Part shown: piece by piece, positions 35,926 through 46,600 of the stretch | How the letters are laid out: each line of letters starts with the position of its first letter | Numbering within the stretch: the stretch's first letter is position 1 | Assembly: GCA_030849065.1 (NCBI GenBank) | Contig: JASAON010001542.1 | Coordinates: 1 to 50,449 of the forward strand | Direction of reading: 5' to 3' | Length of the DNA stretch: 50,449 nucleotides | DNA from: Jaenimonas drosophilae | Taxonomy: Eukaryota; Euglenozoa; Kinetoplastea; Trypanosomatida; Trypanosomatidae | Notes under the pieces: model-generated | The model's database searches: none | What the model was told of the DNA's origin: nothing | What the model saw: the letters and a program-made list of their open reading frames with translations, nothing else | Translations under genes and position numbers: made by a program

Positions 35926-37131
35926 TCACTTGCTTGCTGCGGCAGGTGTTGTTGCGGCGGCCTCCACTGGCACACGTGCATGCTGCCGCGCCGCTTCGTG
36001 GAGCTGCTCCATCACCGCCTGCGTCTTGTAGGCGTACATCCCCCAACACGCCCCGACCTCCGCATCAATGATGAGCGGCTCCCCCTCACCCAAGCGCACG
36101 AGACAACCACCAACATCGCGCCACATTTGCACGACTTGATAGTCAGCGGTGGCGTCGGGGGCACTCGCCTCCACCACCTCCACGTGCCGCGTACGTACGC
36201 CATGTGCATCAGCAGGTGCCAACGTCTCTACGCGAAAACATGGATGTTCGCCACGTGTGGGGTTGATGGCATCGTCAATCACCACGACACCGCCCGTCGT
36301 GTGGATGCGCACCACCGCCGCCTTCGCCTCGGTGAAGCTGCAATGAAAGGCGGCAGTAACGTCGGCGGCACCACTCACGGGTGATTGAAAACGTAGCTCA
36401 CCATCAAAGGCCACAATGGCACCACCTTCGTTGTTGTTGTTGTTGCTGTTGTTGGTGTCTGTGGCCCCAGATACACGTCCTGACACCTCTGTTGGTGTGG
36501 CGAAGCTCATAACGTGCAGAATCCATCGAATGGCGTACCAACCGAGATCCCCCAGGGCGCCGTGCGGCTCTAAATCCGTCTTGACGCGAATGTCATGTTC
36601 CATGAAGTGTGCCGAGCCACAAAAGGAGGCCTGCACATCAATATGCTCAACCTGGCCGAGGGCCTTCACGCGGGCGAGGACGTCGTGCACGCGTCGGCCG
36701 TGGCTGAGCATGGTGCCATCCATGTAGAGCAGCCGCTTCGGTGCCATGAGTTCGAGCCACGCGTGGAGCTCCGCCACACTCACCGCTGCGGGCTTCTCGC
36801 CCACAACGTGTTTTCCATGCGCGATGCATGCGCGCACCCACTGATCACGTACACGCACAGGAAGTGGTACGTACACCACATCCACGTTGGGTGAGCTCAC
36901 TACATCCATGTAGTTGGCGCTCATGTGCGGAGGCTCCACGACGCCCTTGAGGAGTGGTGCCACCTCCGCCCACTGCTGCTCTGCGCGACGTACATCGCTC
37001 GCCGCCATCATCGTCACTCGGTGCCCTGCGGCATGGATGGCGGGCCACACGGTGCGATTGATGGCCGCCGCACCAAGAAGGCCTACACGGAGAGAGGCAG
37101 ACCTACCCTTTGCCTCCACCTGTGCCAGCAT
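35926..37131 (-). CDS. Gfo/Idh/MocA-family NAD(P)-dependent oxidoreductase
   Basis: 401 aa. The N-terminal Rossmann fold starts with LRVGLLGAAAINRTVWPAI; DVVYVPLP and HVVGEKPAAVS are the conserved strand and the EKP motif (Lys takes part in catalysis and cofactor binding). The C-terminal alpha/beta domain contains GALGDLGWYAIRWILHV. A poly-Asn run (about 228-236) encoded by a GTT repeat interrupts a loop. Family members act on sugars, inositol or trans-dihydrodiols; dihydrodiol-dehydrogenase-like enzymes are the closest general type. The substrate is unknown. No peroxisomal targeting signal is obvious (it ends in AASK). Confidence 0.9.
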   Translation of the reverse strand: MLAQVEAKGRSASLRVGLLGAAAINRTVWPAIHAAGHRVTMMAASDVRRAEQQWAEVAPLLKGVVEPPHMSANYMDVVSSPNVDVVYVPLPVRVRDQWVRACIAHGKHVVGEKPAAVSVAELHAWLELMAPKRLLYMDGTMLSHGRRVHDVLARVKALGQVEHIDVQASFCGSAHFMEHDIRVKTDLEPHGALGDLGWYAIRWILHVMSFATPTEVSGRVSGATDTNNSNNNNNEGGAIVAFDGELRFQSPVSGAADVTAAFHCSFTEAKAAVVRIHTTGGVVVIDDAINPTRGEHPCFRVETLAPADAHGVRTRHVEVVEASAPDATADYQVVQMWRDVGGCLVRLGEGEPLIIDAEVGACWGMYAYKTQAVMEQLHEAARQHARVPVEAAATTPAAASK

Positions 37132-37586
37132 GGCTGCAGATACTCTTGTAGTGGCTGAAGAAGATGAAGATGAAGGTGATACAAAACACGTGTGTGTGTG
37201 CGAGTAGCAGGCATGTGAGCATCAACACGCCACTGGCGCAGCAACGAAGAAGAAGAATGCAAGACGGGCGCACGAATATGTTGGGTGCCAGAAGAACTAC
37301 GCCTTCTCCTCGCATCATCATTGTTGTAGGGTGGCATCAGTGTGTGTGTGTGTGTGGGGTGGGATGGGGGGCCAAACACACTCTCAGCAACAGTCGTTGC
37401 CTATCCTGCCATTTTTACGTGATGATGATGATGGAGCACAAAAAAGTGTCGTGGGCTTCACTGAAGAAAAAAAAGATATGATAACTGTGGCGTGTGCAAG
37501 ACGATGATGATGATGATGATGATGATGATGTGTGTGCGTACAGACATCATCTTCACACTCACTCATATCACAGAGTGGGCATCCCG
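37132..37586. other. Spacer with microsatellites
   Basis: 455 bases containing (GT)n near 37338-37355 and (GAT)n at 37503-37530. No gene is recognised; it should hold the 5' UTR of the oxidoreductase and the 3' UTR of the next gene. Confidence 0.5.
37503..37530. repeat. (GAT)9 trinucleotide microsatellite
   Basis: Perfect GAT run in the presumed 3' UTR of the C2-like/coiled-coil gene. Confidence 0.9.
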
Positions 37587-39824
37587 CTAGACGGAGAGGC
37601 GGGTCGTGTGGTCGGAGTACTTACCATCTCCTTCGTAGAGATAGACCGTCACGAGCATCATGAGCGAGGTGCCACGTGGAAATGAGGAGTGCAGCGCAAT
37701 GATGCATGAATCACGTGTGCTGGCGCCAGGAATCTGCAGCTGTTCGGGCCATCGACGTGTGAGAACCGTCTTGGCGCTGGACGGGTCGGGCGAGAAGACG
37801 TCCTCCTGCTTGAGCTCGATGCCGGCAATGAGGATCTGATGGTCGGCGTGGTTGATGAAGCTCATCTCGGTGCCACGTGTGGGTGTGGTGCCATCCAGGT
37901 ACACATCAATGGGGCAGGCAGATACAACCAACGGAATGCCAGGGAAGGAGGTGAAGGGAATGACGTCTTGCGTCGGTGGTCGGCGCTCGAAGTGTGGTGT
38001 GGTGGAGGCGGCCTGCACCTGCTGCTTCTCCACGATGCGCCGCTTCTCTTCATCTTGTTGCCGCTTCATTTGCTCGAGCTGCATCTGCGCGTAGTCCATC
38101 GGAGGTTGGGATGGAGGTGGCGGACTGAGGTGGCCACGCTCACCATGCATCGTGGTGGGTGGCTGCTCGGGAATGGCTGAAGCCTGGAAGGTGCCCTGCG
38201 TGTGATTGCCGCTCATAAAGACGGGTGAGGCGTGTGGCTCCTGCAGCTCCGCTGGCGAGTCTGGCTGCTGTTGTTGTTGTTGTTGTTGGTCTGTGGCCTG
38301 CCACACCGGTGCCACCTTCGTGGCTGGGGCACCAGCGTATACTCCATCTTCAAACAAGGTGGAGATGGTGGCACCGCCATCACCGAGCGGCTTCGTCGGC
38401 GGAGGTGGCGGGGATGTTGGTGCGGCGTTGGTGGATGGGCCGCCAAACAAATCATCAAGAACGTTGGCGTGCGGGCTCGTTACCTTCGTCGCGGCTGCCG
38501 GAGCGGCGGAGGCGGCACCTCCGCCGAGTGTCGGTGGAAGATTCTGCGGGCGGCGATGGTTTTCAGCGATGAAGGCGAGCTCCTTCGGCACCTCATGCGT
38601 GAAGCCCGTCTCGGTTCCGGCGGGGTAGGGGCTGAATTGGATGCCGTTGAGGGCCAACACCACCTGCCGCACCTCCTCCATCCCTGCCTCCGCATCGTAC
38701 AAACGTCCGGCGAGGCGATCAAAGTGATCCCCGGTCGCAGCTGCATCGAAGCCCATCGACGCCGCTCCATTCGCATTGGTGTTGGGGCTCGTCTTCAGCT
38801 TCATAAGCTTCGCCTCGAGCTCCTCACCACGACGCAACAGCTTCATCGCATCCTGAGTGACGTCGCGCTTCGTCTGAAGGGCGTCGAGCTTCAACATGGC
38901 GGCGCGGTTTTCCTCCATCTCCTTCTCCACCTCCGCAATCGCGCGCTGCGTCTGTGGTGGCAGCGCAGAGGCGCCAGGCGGCAGCTTTGGCCCCAACCCC
39001 GCCTCGTGCGCCGATTTTTCCTGAATATCCTCCATCTTCTTCTTCCAGTAGTCGTGCTCGTTGACGAGAGCACTTGCGGCGGCGGAACCGCTCGCGACGG
39101 CGTCCTTCATGCCGTACTTCATATCGTACTCCATCCGGATAACCTCCTTCTCGAGGGTCTCAATTTGTGCGCGGAGGTTTTCCTTGTCGGGGAAGAGGAT
39201 GGCGGTGCGCGCGGCGATCTCATTGGCCAGATCCACGTCCATCTCCAACGCACCAACGGAGGTGGGCATGATGCCAGCCTTGATGAGCGCCTGCAGGGCG
39301 GCGGTGGGGAGGCGCGTGGCACGTTGATCGCCACTCCCGCCATCTCCGCCATCTCCGCCATCCACGTTTGAGTCCTTTCGCGCCGCGGGTGCGCGCAACG
39401 CAGGAACTGGGGTACCGAGTGGGTGCATGCGAAAAATGACGTCAAGCTTGCCAGGGTGGCCGGCCACACGGAAGGAGATGCCTTTGCTCTCGCACATGGA
39501 TTCACCAGCGAGTACGCTGCACATGCCGGCGAGGGGGATCTCGAAGCCCGTTAGCTTCGCCGGATTTTTTCGGTTTGTGAAGTCGTAGATGCCGAAAGCG
39601 AGGGTGCGGCGGTCTTTTGGGGAGTCAAAGCTCACCTCGAAGGAGCGGCATTGGTTGATGTCTTCGGCATCGGCGAAGACAACTTCGTTGCTGCCGTTGC
39701 AGACGACGGGGCGGGTTGGTATCTCCACCCCTCGACGTGATATGAGAACCGTATATACGCCACCAGGACGGCAGAAGTGTGCCGAGAGCCTGAGCGGGCA
39801 AATGGTAACGGAGTAGGTTGGCAT
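37587..39824 (-). CDS. C2-like / coiled-coil / Q-P-rich protein of unknown function
   Basis: 745 aa from the ATG at 39822-39824 (MPTYSVTICPLR); the frame upstream to 40013 lacks conservation. Residues 1-140 look like an N-terminal C2-type beta domain (VYTVLISRRG, NEVVFADAE, FEVSFDSP, LAFGIYDFTN). A coiled coil follows at about 215-365, then a Pro/Ala/Gln-rich disordered zone with a Q8 run near 516 encoded by a TTG/CAA repeat. A second compact C-terminal domain (about 640-745, PLVVSACPIDVYLDGTTPTR onward) looks beta-rich. It could be a membrane-associated or cytoskeletal adaptor. I cannot name a family. Confidence 0.8.
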   Translation of the reverse strand: MPTYSVTICPLRLSAHFCRPGGVYTVLISRRGVEIPTRPVVCNGSNEVVFADAEDINQCRSFEVSFDSPKDRRTLAFGIYDFTNRKNPAKLTGFEIPLAGMCSVLAGESMCESKGISFRVAGHPGKLDVIFRMHPLGTPVPALRAPAARKDSNVDGGDGGDGGSGDQRATRLPTAALQALIKAGIMPTSVGALEMDVDLANEIAARTAILFPDKENLRAQIETLEKEVIRMEYDMKYGMKDAVASGSAAASALVNEHDYWKKKMEDIQEKSAHEAGLGPKLPPGASALPPQTQRAIAEVEKEMEENRAAMLKLDALQTKRDVTQDAMKLLRRGEELEAKLMKLKTSPNTNANGAASMGFDAAATGDHFDRLAGRLYDAEAGMEEVRQVVLALNGIQFSPYPAGTETGFTHEVPKELAFIAENHRRPQNLPPTLGGGAASAAPAAATKVTSPHANVLDDLFGGPSTNAAPTSPPPPPTKPLGDGGATISTLFEDGVYAGAPATKVAPVWQATDQQQQQQQQPDSPAELQEPHASPVFMSGNHTQGTFQASAIPEQPPTTMHGERGHLSPPPPSQPPMDYAQMQLEQMKRQQDEEKRRIVEKQQVQAASTTPHFERRPPTQDVIPFTSFPGIPLVVSACPIDVYLDGTTPTRGTEMSFINHADHQILIAGIELKQEDVFSPDPSSAKTVLTRRWPEQLQIPGASTRDSCIIALHSSFPRGTSLMMLVTVYLYEGDGKYSDHTTRLSV
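38264..38289. repeat. Coding CAG/CAA (poly-Gln) microsatellite
   Basis: CTG/TTG repeats on the plus strand, encoding a run of eight Gln on the minus strand. Confidence 0.85.
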
Positions 39825-40099
39825 CGTCGTGATGATGATGATGTGAGTACTGTCTAGGCGAACACCGGCACAAGGGGCTGAGATCCTCTCAGACGATGCG
39901 TGTGCGGAGAGAGAGAGAGGAGAGGGTGTGGTATACGGCTCACGTACTCCACGCACGATGTACTCGTTGTTGGTGTTTTGAGAACGTCTCGAGTGTGTGC
40001 GGACGAGGCACACAAGAACGCTAGAAAGCTACAAGAACAAGAGAAAGAAGAGAGGTTTTGCACGTAGTAGATGAAGTGGTGCGCACACGCACATACACA

Positions 40100-40133
<34 letters not shown>

Positions 40134-40211
40134 GGGAGATTAGTCGTGTGGGTTCATTAGGCCATCATCACGCACGTGGCCAAACGGCATCTCGCGGATG
40201 CAGGCGCACGC
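39825..40211. other. Spacer with (GTT)n
   Basis: About 390 bases. It includes the 34-base GTT repeat and a GAGA stretch near 39906-39922; no gene is recognised. Confidence 0.5.
40101..40134. repeat. (GTT)11 microsatellite
   Basis: Perfect GTT run in the presumed 3' UTR of the XRN-family gene. Confidence 0.9.
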
Positions 40212-42959
40212 TCATGACGATGGTGGCGGCAGACCGGCTCGCATGCGCTCCAGTCGCTGCCGCATCGCCTCGCGCTTTTGCTCCACCGTTTCCGCGGGTG
40301 GCGGCGCGACCTTCTCTGAAGTGGGTGATGTAGATCTGCCACGCTTGTGCGTTGGTGCCTCCTCCGCCTTGCGCATCGCATCTTCATAGGTGCATCGCTC
40401 GGGCTGCATGAGGCCAGGAAGGAGGCGATCCTGCGCGGCGAAGGAGACGTCCATCGCATCAAGCGGAGGTGCCACGCAGAGCCTCCACTGCATTCGTACG
40501 CACTTGTTGGCATGCCGCGAGAGGAGGGGAAGAGCATCGTCCGTCGCGTTGTTCTGCGCGCCAATGAGGAATCGGCTGCCGAGAACGTGGCCTAAACACC
40601 GCTCGAGGTAGGAATCCTTGAGGAGTGAGGTTGGTGCCACAACAAAGACGAAGGCCCCGTCGTGCTCACGCAACATGGTTGCCTGCAAGGATGAAACTTC
40701 TGTAGTAGTAGTAGTAGTAGTAGTAATAGTAGTGGTTGGGGTTGTGTGGTCCTCCTGTGCGTTGGATGATGATGATGTTGTTGCTGTTGTTGTGGTGGCG
40801 GCGGCGAGAAGGGCTGCCGCAGCAGCGGATGATGCACCACCGCGACGTGGAGCACCGAAGAAGCTTGCGCTCTTCTTTTGTGCCGATACCAGGGTGGAGC
40901 TATCATCGCTCGTGGCTGCTGTTGTTGATGGCACCGATGTGTCTTTGGCCGCACGCTGCTCCACCACATCTGTTTCTGTGGCGGCAAAGTCCCAGTGCGC
41001 CATGAAGGTGAGCTCATTGGCCCGCACCGGAAGCAGCTTCGCCATCGACGTGCGCTGCGCCACCAACGACGATGCCGCTCCCTCAACCACCTCCTCACCC
41101 TCTAGCAGAGAGGTTTGCGCCATGAGCTCATAGGCACGGTAGCGCGTGCGCTCCTCCTCGCTGAAGAGGCGGCGTTGCTCTCTGCACCACGCCTCTATCC
41201 GACTCAGATCAAGCTGCTCCACCGGCGCCTGCACCGCAGCTTCGATCTCGGCGTAGTGCTGAGCGAGAATGGGCGGCAGCAGCGATACACTTCGCGGAGG
41301 CAACAGCACCAAAAGCTGCACCAGCACATCGGTCGGCTTACCACAGGGCACCACAGAGGTGCTGAGGCTGCGTGAGAGTGGCACAGAACCTCCCCCGAGG
41401 TTGTTGTTGGGTGTTGTTGTGGGAAGTGGCATCTCCACCGCCGCATCAACCTCCTCCTCAGTGAGCCCACGACGTCGCGCGAGGTGCCTCCCCGCCGCAA
41501 ACTGCACCAGAGACTCATAAGACAAGACTCCGCAGTACTTGCGCAAGGTTTGAAGAGATGGCGCACTGCTGTAGGGGTAGTAGCAGCCCCAGTGCTCCAC
41601 CACACCCGCGCTGTACTGCAACGCCCACTGCAGCATGGACCAGTAGCAGTAGGCCTTCATCTCCGCGCGGCGCTCCTGCTCCCGACGTCGCTGCTGATGC
41701 GCGGGCTCCTCCTCAAATCCCCACGACGCCGATGCCCCGCCGCCATCTCCGCCATTGATGGAGAGAACACCCTCGCGATGCAGGGTGCGCATCTCCGACA
41801 AGCAATCCAGAAAGTAGCGCAGCGCCTGAAAATCAAGACGGTTGGTGCGCGGATCCACCAAGGTACGCCCACGCGAGACCATGTCAGTCGCGACGAGGTT
41901 CAGCAGCGCATCGAGCGTACCTTCCTGGATGCTTCCGCCAATCGTTGGCAAGAAGTCATTGCCAAAAAGGAGCATCACCACCACCACATCGTGCAGGGCG
42001 TGCTCGAAGCGAAGGTCCACCGTGGCGGGGCAGCCGGGCTCTGCGGGAGGGGCGGTGCCGAGGATCTCCCGCAGCCGCTCACGGAAGAGATGAATGCTAA
42101 AGTACGTGGATTGCCAACTATCCACGATGGTGGGTGCGTAGGGGCTGCGGTAGCGTGAAGAGGAGCCACCACCGTGTTGGTGGTCGGTGCCCTGGTGGTG
42201 CAGCCGTGCGGGCGGGTTGTAGCGCAACACAAACATGCGCGGCTCGTGAAGAATGAGTGAGCTCACAGTTACGTCGGTGTCGGAGCTGCAAATGATGTGT
42301 GTGGTGTTGGGGTTGTAGTCGGGCTGCGCACGGCATCGACGGATGACCTCCATGATTTTGTTTTCACCCTCACCAGGACGAAACACATCATCCACAACGA
42401 TGGAGATGAGCCGAAGCTTCTCTGCCGCATCCTCCCCACTCGCCGAAGCACGCTCCAGGCGTTGCTGGTTGATGCGCTCGGTGCGGCTCACGGCATAGAT
42501 GTGAAGCCGCTCCGCCACCTTGGCCATGAAGCGCGTTCCTACGCTGATGCAGTTGCTATCCCACAACTCCTCCATGTTGCTTCCGGGCTGCGGGCGTGAG
42601 AGGCGCCGACTGGGCCGACGACGCCGCAAACGTTGTTGCGAGACCTTCCCGAGCGGGGCGATGCCATCCACGGCGAGATACACCAGCGACTGTGGCTGCA
42701 CCACCTCGAGCACCAAATCATCCAGGATATCCACGAGCCGACGCAGCACCGCATCCTCCACCTGCTCCACCGAATCAAAGCGCCCGCCGCTGGAGCTGAC
42801 GATGGTGGCGGCCTGATAGAGGATCGCGTTGAGGTCCACGTAGAGATTATCCCCGCGTGGGTGGAGCTCCGCACGTGGTGCGCCATCGTGGAGAGCCGCG
42901 GGAAGAAAACAGTTGGTGAATCTCCTCCGCAACCACGTCAGCAACAACGGAACTCCCAT
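40212..42959 (-). CDS. XRN-family 5'-3' exoribonuclease
   Basis: 915 aa from the ATG at 42957-42959 (MGVPLLLTWLRRRF), which matches the near-universal MGVP.f..WL start of XRN proteins. Catalytic-core motifs: VDLNAILY at 41-48, AVDGIAPLGKVSQQR at 96-110, NCISVGTRFM, RPGEGENKIM at 194-203 (His of the usual PGEGEHK replaced by Asn), SSDTDV at 225-230 and GNDFLP at 333-338. The acidic metal ligands appear intact. The C-terminal part is diverged, with a poly-Thr run (GTA repeat) and a basic tail. The enzyme degrades 5'-monophosphorylated RNA. Trypanosomatids have four XRN genes (XRNA-XRND); I cannot say which this is. Confidence 0.93.
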   Translation of the reverse strand: MGVPLLLTWLRRRFTNCFLPAALHDGAPRAELHPRGDNLYVDLNAILYQAATIVSSSGGRFDSVEQVEDAVLRRLVDILDDLVLEVVQPQSLVYLAVDGIAPLGKVSQQRLRRRRPSRRLSRPQPGSNMEELWDSNCISVGTRFMAKVAERLHIYAVSRTERINQQRLERASASGEDAAEKLRLISIVVDDVFRPGEGENKIMEVIRRCRAQPDYNPNTTHIICSSDTDVTVSSLILHEPRMFVLRYNPPARLHHQGTDHQHGGGSSSRYRSPYAPTIVDSWQSTYFSIHLFRERLREILGTAPPAEPGCPATVDLRFEHALHDVVVVMLLFGNDFLPTIGGSIQEGTLDALLNLVATDMVSRGRTLVDPRTNRLDFQALRYFLDCLSEMRTLHREGVLSINGGDGGGASASWGFEEEPAHQQRRREQERRAEMKAYCYWSMLQWALQYSAGVVEHWGCYYPYSSAPSLQTLRKYCGVLSYESLVQFAAGRHLARRRGLTEEEVDAAVEMPLPTTTPNNNLGGGSVPLSRSLSTSVVPCGKPTDVLVQLLVLLPPRSVSLLPPILAQHYAEIEAAVQAPVEQLDLSRIEAWCREQRRLFSEEERTRYRAYELMAQTSLLEGEEVVEGAASSLVAQRTSMAKLLPVRANELTFMAHWDFAATETDVVEQRAAKDTSVPSTTAATSDDSSTLVSAQKKSASFFGAPRRGGASSAAAAALLAAATTTTATTSSSSNAQEDHTTPTTTITTTTTTTTEVSSLQATMLREHDGAFVFVVAPTSLLKDSYLERCLGHVLGSRFLIGAQNNATDDALPLLSRHANKCVRMQWRLCVAPPLDAMDVSFAAQDRLLPGLMQPERCTYEDAMRKAEEAPTHKRGRSTSPTSEKVAPPPAETVEQKREAMRQRLERMRAGLPPPSS
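40702..40733. repeat. Coding (GTA)n microsatellite encoding poly-Thr
   Basis: GTA repeat with one interruption inside the XRN gene. It translates on the minus strand as TTTITTTTTTTTE-type sequence and is likely a flexible linker of variable length. Confidence 0.85.
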
Positions 42960-42974
42960 GTTAATATGTGCTTC

Positions 42975-43039
42975 CTGCGTAGATGTACGTGTGTGTGTGG
43001 GGGGGGGGAGGAGATGCAACGTAAGAGAGAAGAAGAAGA
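42975..43039 (-). promoter_or_regulatory. Predicted trans-splice acceptor region of the XRN gene
   Basis: On the coding strand a pyrimidine stretch (CTTCTTCTTCTCTC, then CTCCTCCCCCCCCCC) leads through an AC repeat to CAG, with its AG at 42975-42976, 15 nt before the ATG. Typical kinetoplastid arrangement; prediction only. Confidence 0.4.
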
Positions 43040-43268
43040 TGCGCATGGATGTTATGCATGTGTGTGAGAGAAACAGAGTTCGTGGAGCTACACACAGAGA
43101 TACAGCGAGGAAAGTGTGGGATGCGTGGATGACGATACCACGCGCTACATTCAACGTCCAGTGCAGGTGTGGGGGATGGAGGATGCTGCTGTCCTGTATC
43201 ATCTTTCGTTCTCATCCTGCACCACAACCTCCACATGAGGAGTTGCTGTGGCAGACCAACGTCAATGC

Positions 43269-43295
43269 CAACAACAACAACAACAACAACAACAA
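43269..43295. repeat. (AAC)n microsatellite
   Basis: CAA/AAC run of 27 bases in the intergenic spacer. Confidence 0.9.
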
Positions 43296-43687
43296 ATTAG
43301 TGAATCCACAGAAAAAAAAACACACAAAAGGGGCGCAAAAAACAGGGTCTGCGGTGCCCTCACTCTCTGTGCGCAACATGGAGAGTTGCTACATGCCCAT
43401 GCCACGATGGATGGCTGATGGTGTATGAGTTTATGGAGATCATCCCGCCATCATCGTGCATCGGCACACCAACCGGCTACCTGCTTCGCTCACAACGAGG
43501 AAGTGAATAACGTGCGGGTGTGTATATATATATACATCATCATGAGGTGTGTGTCCTGCACACACCATCATATTACAATTCTAGTGCGCAACGCAGCAAT
43601 GCTTCCCCAATCCGAGCGACGTCCATCTAGTGAAGCTGTGCAGCACGCACCACAACATTTGGCCAACACATTCATCATCATCATGAT

Positions 43688-46600
43688 TTACTCCACGACG
43701 GCCATGACATTGTGTGGGTTGCCATCTTCATCCACAAAGAGGCCCTCAATGACCTCGCCCAGCTGCGCATCGACGAGCGGGGTTGGCTGCTCCAGCGCAT
43801 CCCGCTTGTTATCGGCGATGCGCTTCTGAATGGTGGCGTAGAGACTTAGAAGCTCCGTGGGAAGTGCGGGGCAGATGCTACTCTCACGGCTTCGTCGGCT
43901 GCTGGTTTCGTGATGGCTCTCCGCGCGTGAGCCGAGAGAGCGCGCCGCCACCGCCGAGCTGCCCACACAACTCAGTGCCCGAGCTCCACCGGCAACACGG
44001 CTGTTGCCATGCCCCGCGGGAGGCTTCGTGAGCGGAGGCAGGGCGATGAAGGAGCTACTTAGGCATGGCCGTGCGCTGTTGGGCTGCTCAAAGGAAAGGT
44101 GGGAGAGCTGCGGGCACTTCAGGGCCTGGCGCAGACGTCGCGCACACTCTTCAGGGTTGTCGGCGTAGGAAGGGATCGTCATGTTGCGCATCACCGGAGC
44201 CAAGTAGGGCAGAAAGATGTTGTGGCGGATACTCAGATCAATGAGCCGCTTCAGGAAGCTCTTCGTGCGTACACCTCGGGTGAAGAAGAGGTGGAGCGCG
44301 GCACTGCGGCGTTCCTCCATGGGCCCTTGGGCGGCACTCCCCGCGCAGGGTTGCGCCTGGAGCACGAGCATAACCCCACGCACATCATCTTGCGCGTAGG
44401 GGATGATGGACTGCAACACACTGGGCAGCACCAGACGGTAGGCAGCGCGCACGTTGCCACAAAATGGGATGCGGCTCACCTTCTCATAGGTGTGCGTGAG
44501 CTCCTCCATTGACCACTCCTTCCCAGCCGCGGCTGCCGCTTCACCAGGAATGTGCTCAGCTGCATCCATCGCCTGGCGCAGATCCGGCTGAGCGAGCCAG
44601 CCTCCATGCACGGGATAGTGCGAGCGCATCACGGAAAACATAGAGGCACGTACCTCCGTCAAGGGGTTGCCGTAGATGGCCTCCACCACGTTGAAGCAGA
44701 AGGCCGTCCAGCTTCGTGGGAAGACGTAGCACGCCGGCGATGTGCGCATCTGTGGCACAGACTCGTGGCAGTTGTGCAGAAGCAGCAAGCTTCGGGAGAC
44801 ATCCATCACAACGGTGAGGAGGCGGCTGTCATGGGCACGTCGCGCCGTAGAGGAGGCGAGGAGGGTGAGAAAAATGTGGTGGCCGCGTGCGCAGGGATGT
44901 TGTGGCATTGTGGGCTTCGCCGACGCTGTCTCGGGTGGGAGGAGGCCGTTGGCGATGCGCATCATCACTTGCCGTACACGAGCCTTGCAGGCCGCACCTG
45001 GAAAGCCAACGAGGATGCCTTCCAGCGCTGTGCTGAGAAGAGCGCAAAAGATGCGCAGGCTCGACGGGGATGCCCCGGTGTTGTTGTTGGCCGTCTTGCC
45101 ACGACTGGCGCCATCCACGGGGTGATGAATGAGGTAGGCCTTGATTTGCGGAATGACACTCTCCACCAACGCATCCAGAAGCTCATCAATCGTGCCCATG
45201 GCGGTGGCGAAGACCATCAAAATGGTGAGAAGGGGCGATGCCTCAGGCAAACGGAGCCACTGAATCCGCGTATAATCGCCAATCGAGGCGATCTGGCGTG
45301 AGCTCTGCCGAAAGAGGAGGTCTGAGTGTGGCGTGAAGACGCCGAGCAACGATACCGCGGCAAAGAGCGCCACCCCACTCGTGGTGAGGGTGATGGGATG
45401 GTCGCGCATCCACGCCAGCACCTGGCCACGCAGCTCATCCATGGCGTCGGCCGAGTACATGGGCCCGGCGTAGGAGGCCCCGGCAAAAGATTGATCGGCG
45501 TGTGGGATGGAAAAGACGCGCTGGCGTGGGACGCTCGTTCGGGAGCGACTTCGGCCGCTGTCGGCTGGATTGCCAAACATCATCATGTTGTATTGCAGTG
45601 CTTCACACACCATGCGCACATCGGCATTATCGGCTTCACGCAGAACGGCGTTGAAGTCGAGGCTGCGACGCTCCGTTGAGGTGATGGAGAAGAGAGCGGC
45701 GCGGGCGGCGTGCTCCATCACCGTCGTCCGTCGAGCGGCGGGATAGCCCATCGCGATGAGGCGGTCAAGGGTGATGAAGAAGCGGTAGATGCCACGAATA
45801 TCACCATCCCGACCACGCATGAATTCGTTCGTGGCGATGGCAACGGTCTCGATGCCCGCGGCATCCCGTACAAGCTGCGCATCATTCTGCTGACCTGCGG
45901 TGTGCTCCAACTGCGTCGCGCGGCGACGGACGTTGTGCCACACCACATCCTCCACACGGTTGCCCTCGGTGGGAAACCGGTGGGAGGAGAGGGTGAAGCT
46001 CAGCTGCACCGGCATGTAGGCGCGCTCTTGTGTTGCGTTGAGTTCCGACAGGCCATGCGTTGCCATGTACCGCCAACGCCGGCTCTGTGCCACAACGGCA
46101 GGCACCACCGACTCCATCACTGCGTCGCGGATCTCCTTGCATGTGCGCCGGATATCCTCCGCCTGCATCGACGACTCCATGCACCTCCCCGCTGGCACGC
46201 CAAGAAAATAAATGATGGTGGGGTGGCCCGGCTCACCGTGGAAGACCCGCACACGCTCCCCCGGCGAGAAGGGCGTGGAGGGGTCCACCTCATCCCGCTT
46301 CAGCTTGTAGTAGCCGAGCTCCACCGCGCGACTCAGGGCGGCGGCGGTGCAGCCATCACTCCCACCACCGCAGGTATCATGTACCACAACCAAATCAAAG
46401 GCACGGCCGCTGGGCTCGCGGAGGAGCGTGTGAAGGGGAGCACGAAGAAGCGACGTGGATTCACGGCACATCAACGTAGGTTCCTCCGCCTCTTGCGCGT
46501 GTAGGCGGTCAAAGAGGCCGCAACGTAGGCGGCCAAACTCAGGGTCCTCCTCTCGAGATGCATCACCATCATCATCTGGTGTGGTGCGGGGTCGAGGCGC

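Larger units (their letters stand above)
42960..43687. other. Spacer with microsatellites
   Basis: About 730 bases. It holds the XRN 5' UTR with its pyrimidine tract, an (AAC)n run at 43269-43295 and a TATATATA stretch near 43522-43532. No gene is recognised. Confidence 0.5.

Noticed and set aside
35732..36049. Upstream extension of the PP1-motif protein with poly-His
   Set aside because: It translates a GAT/ATG microsatellite and overlaps the coding end of the oxidoreductase gene.
38232..39371. 379-codon plus-strand frame
   Set aside because: Antisense shadow of the C2-like/coiled-coil gene, with Leu/Arg-biased composition and no recognisable domain.
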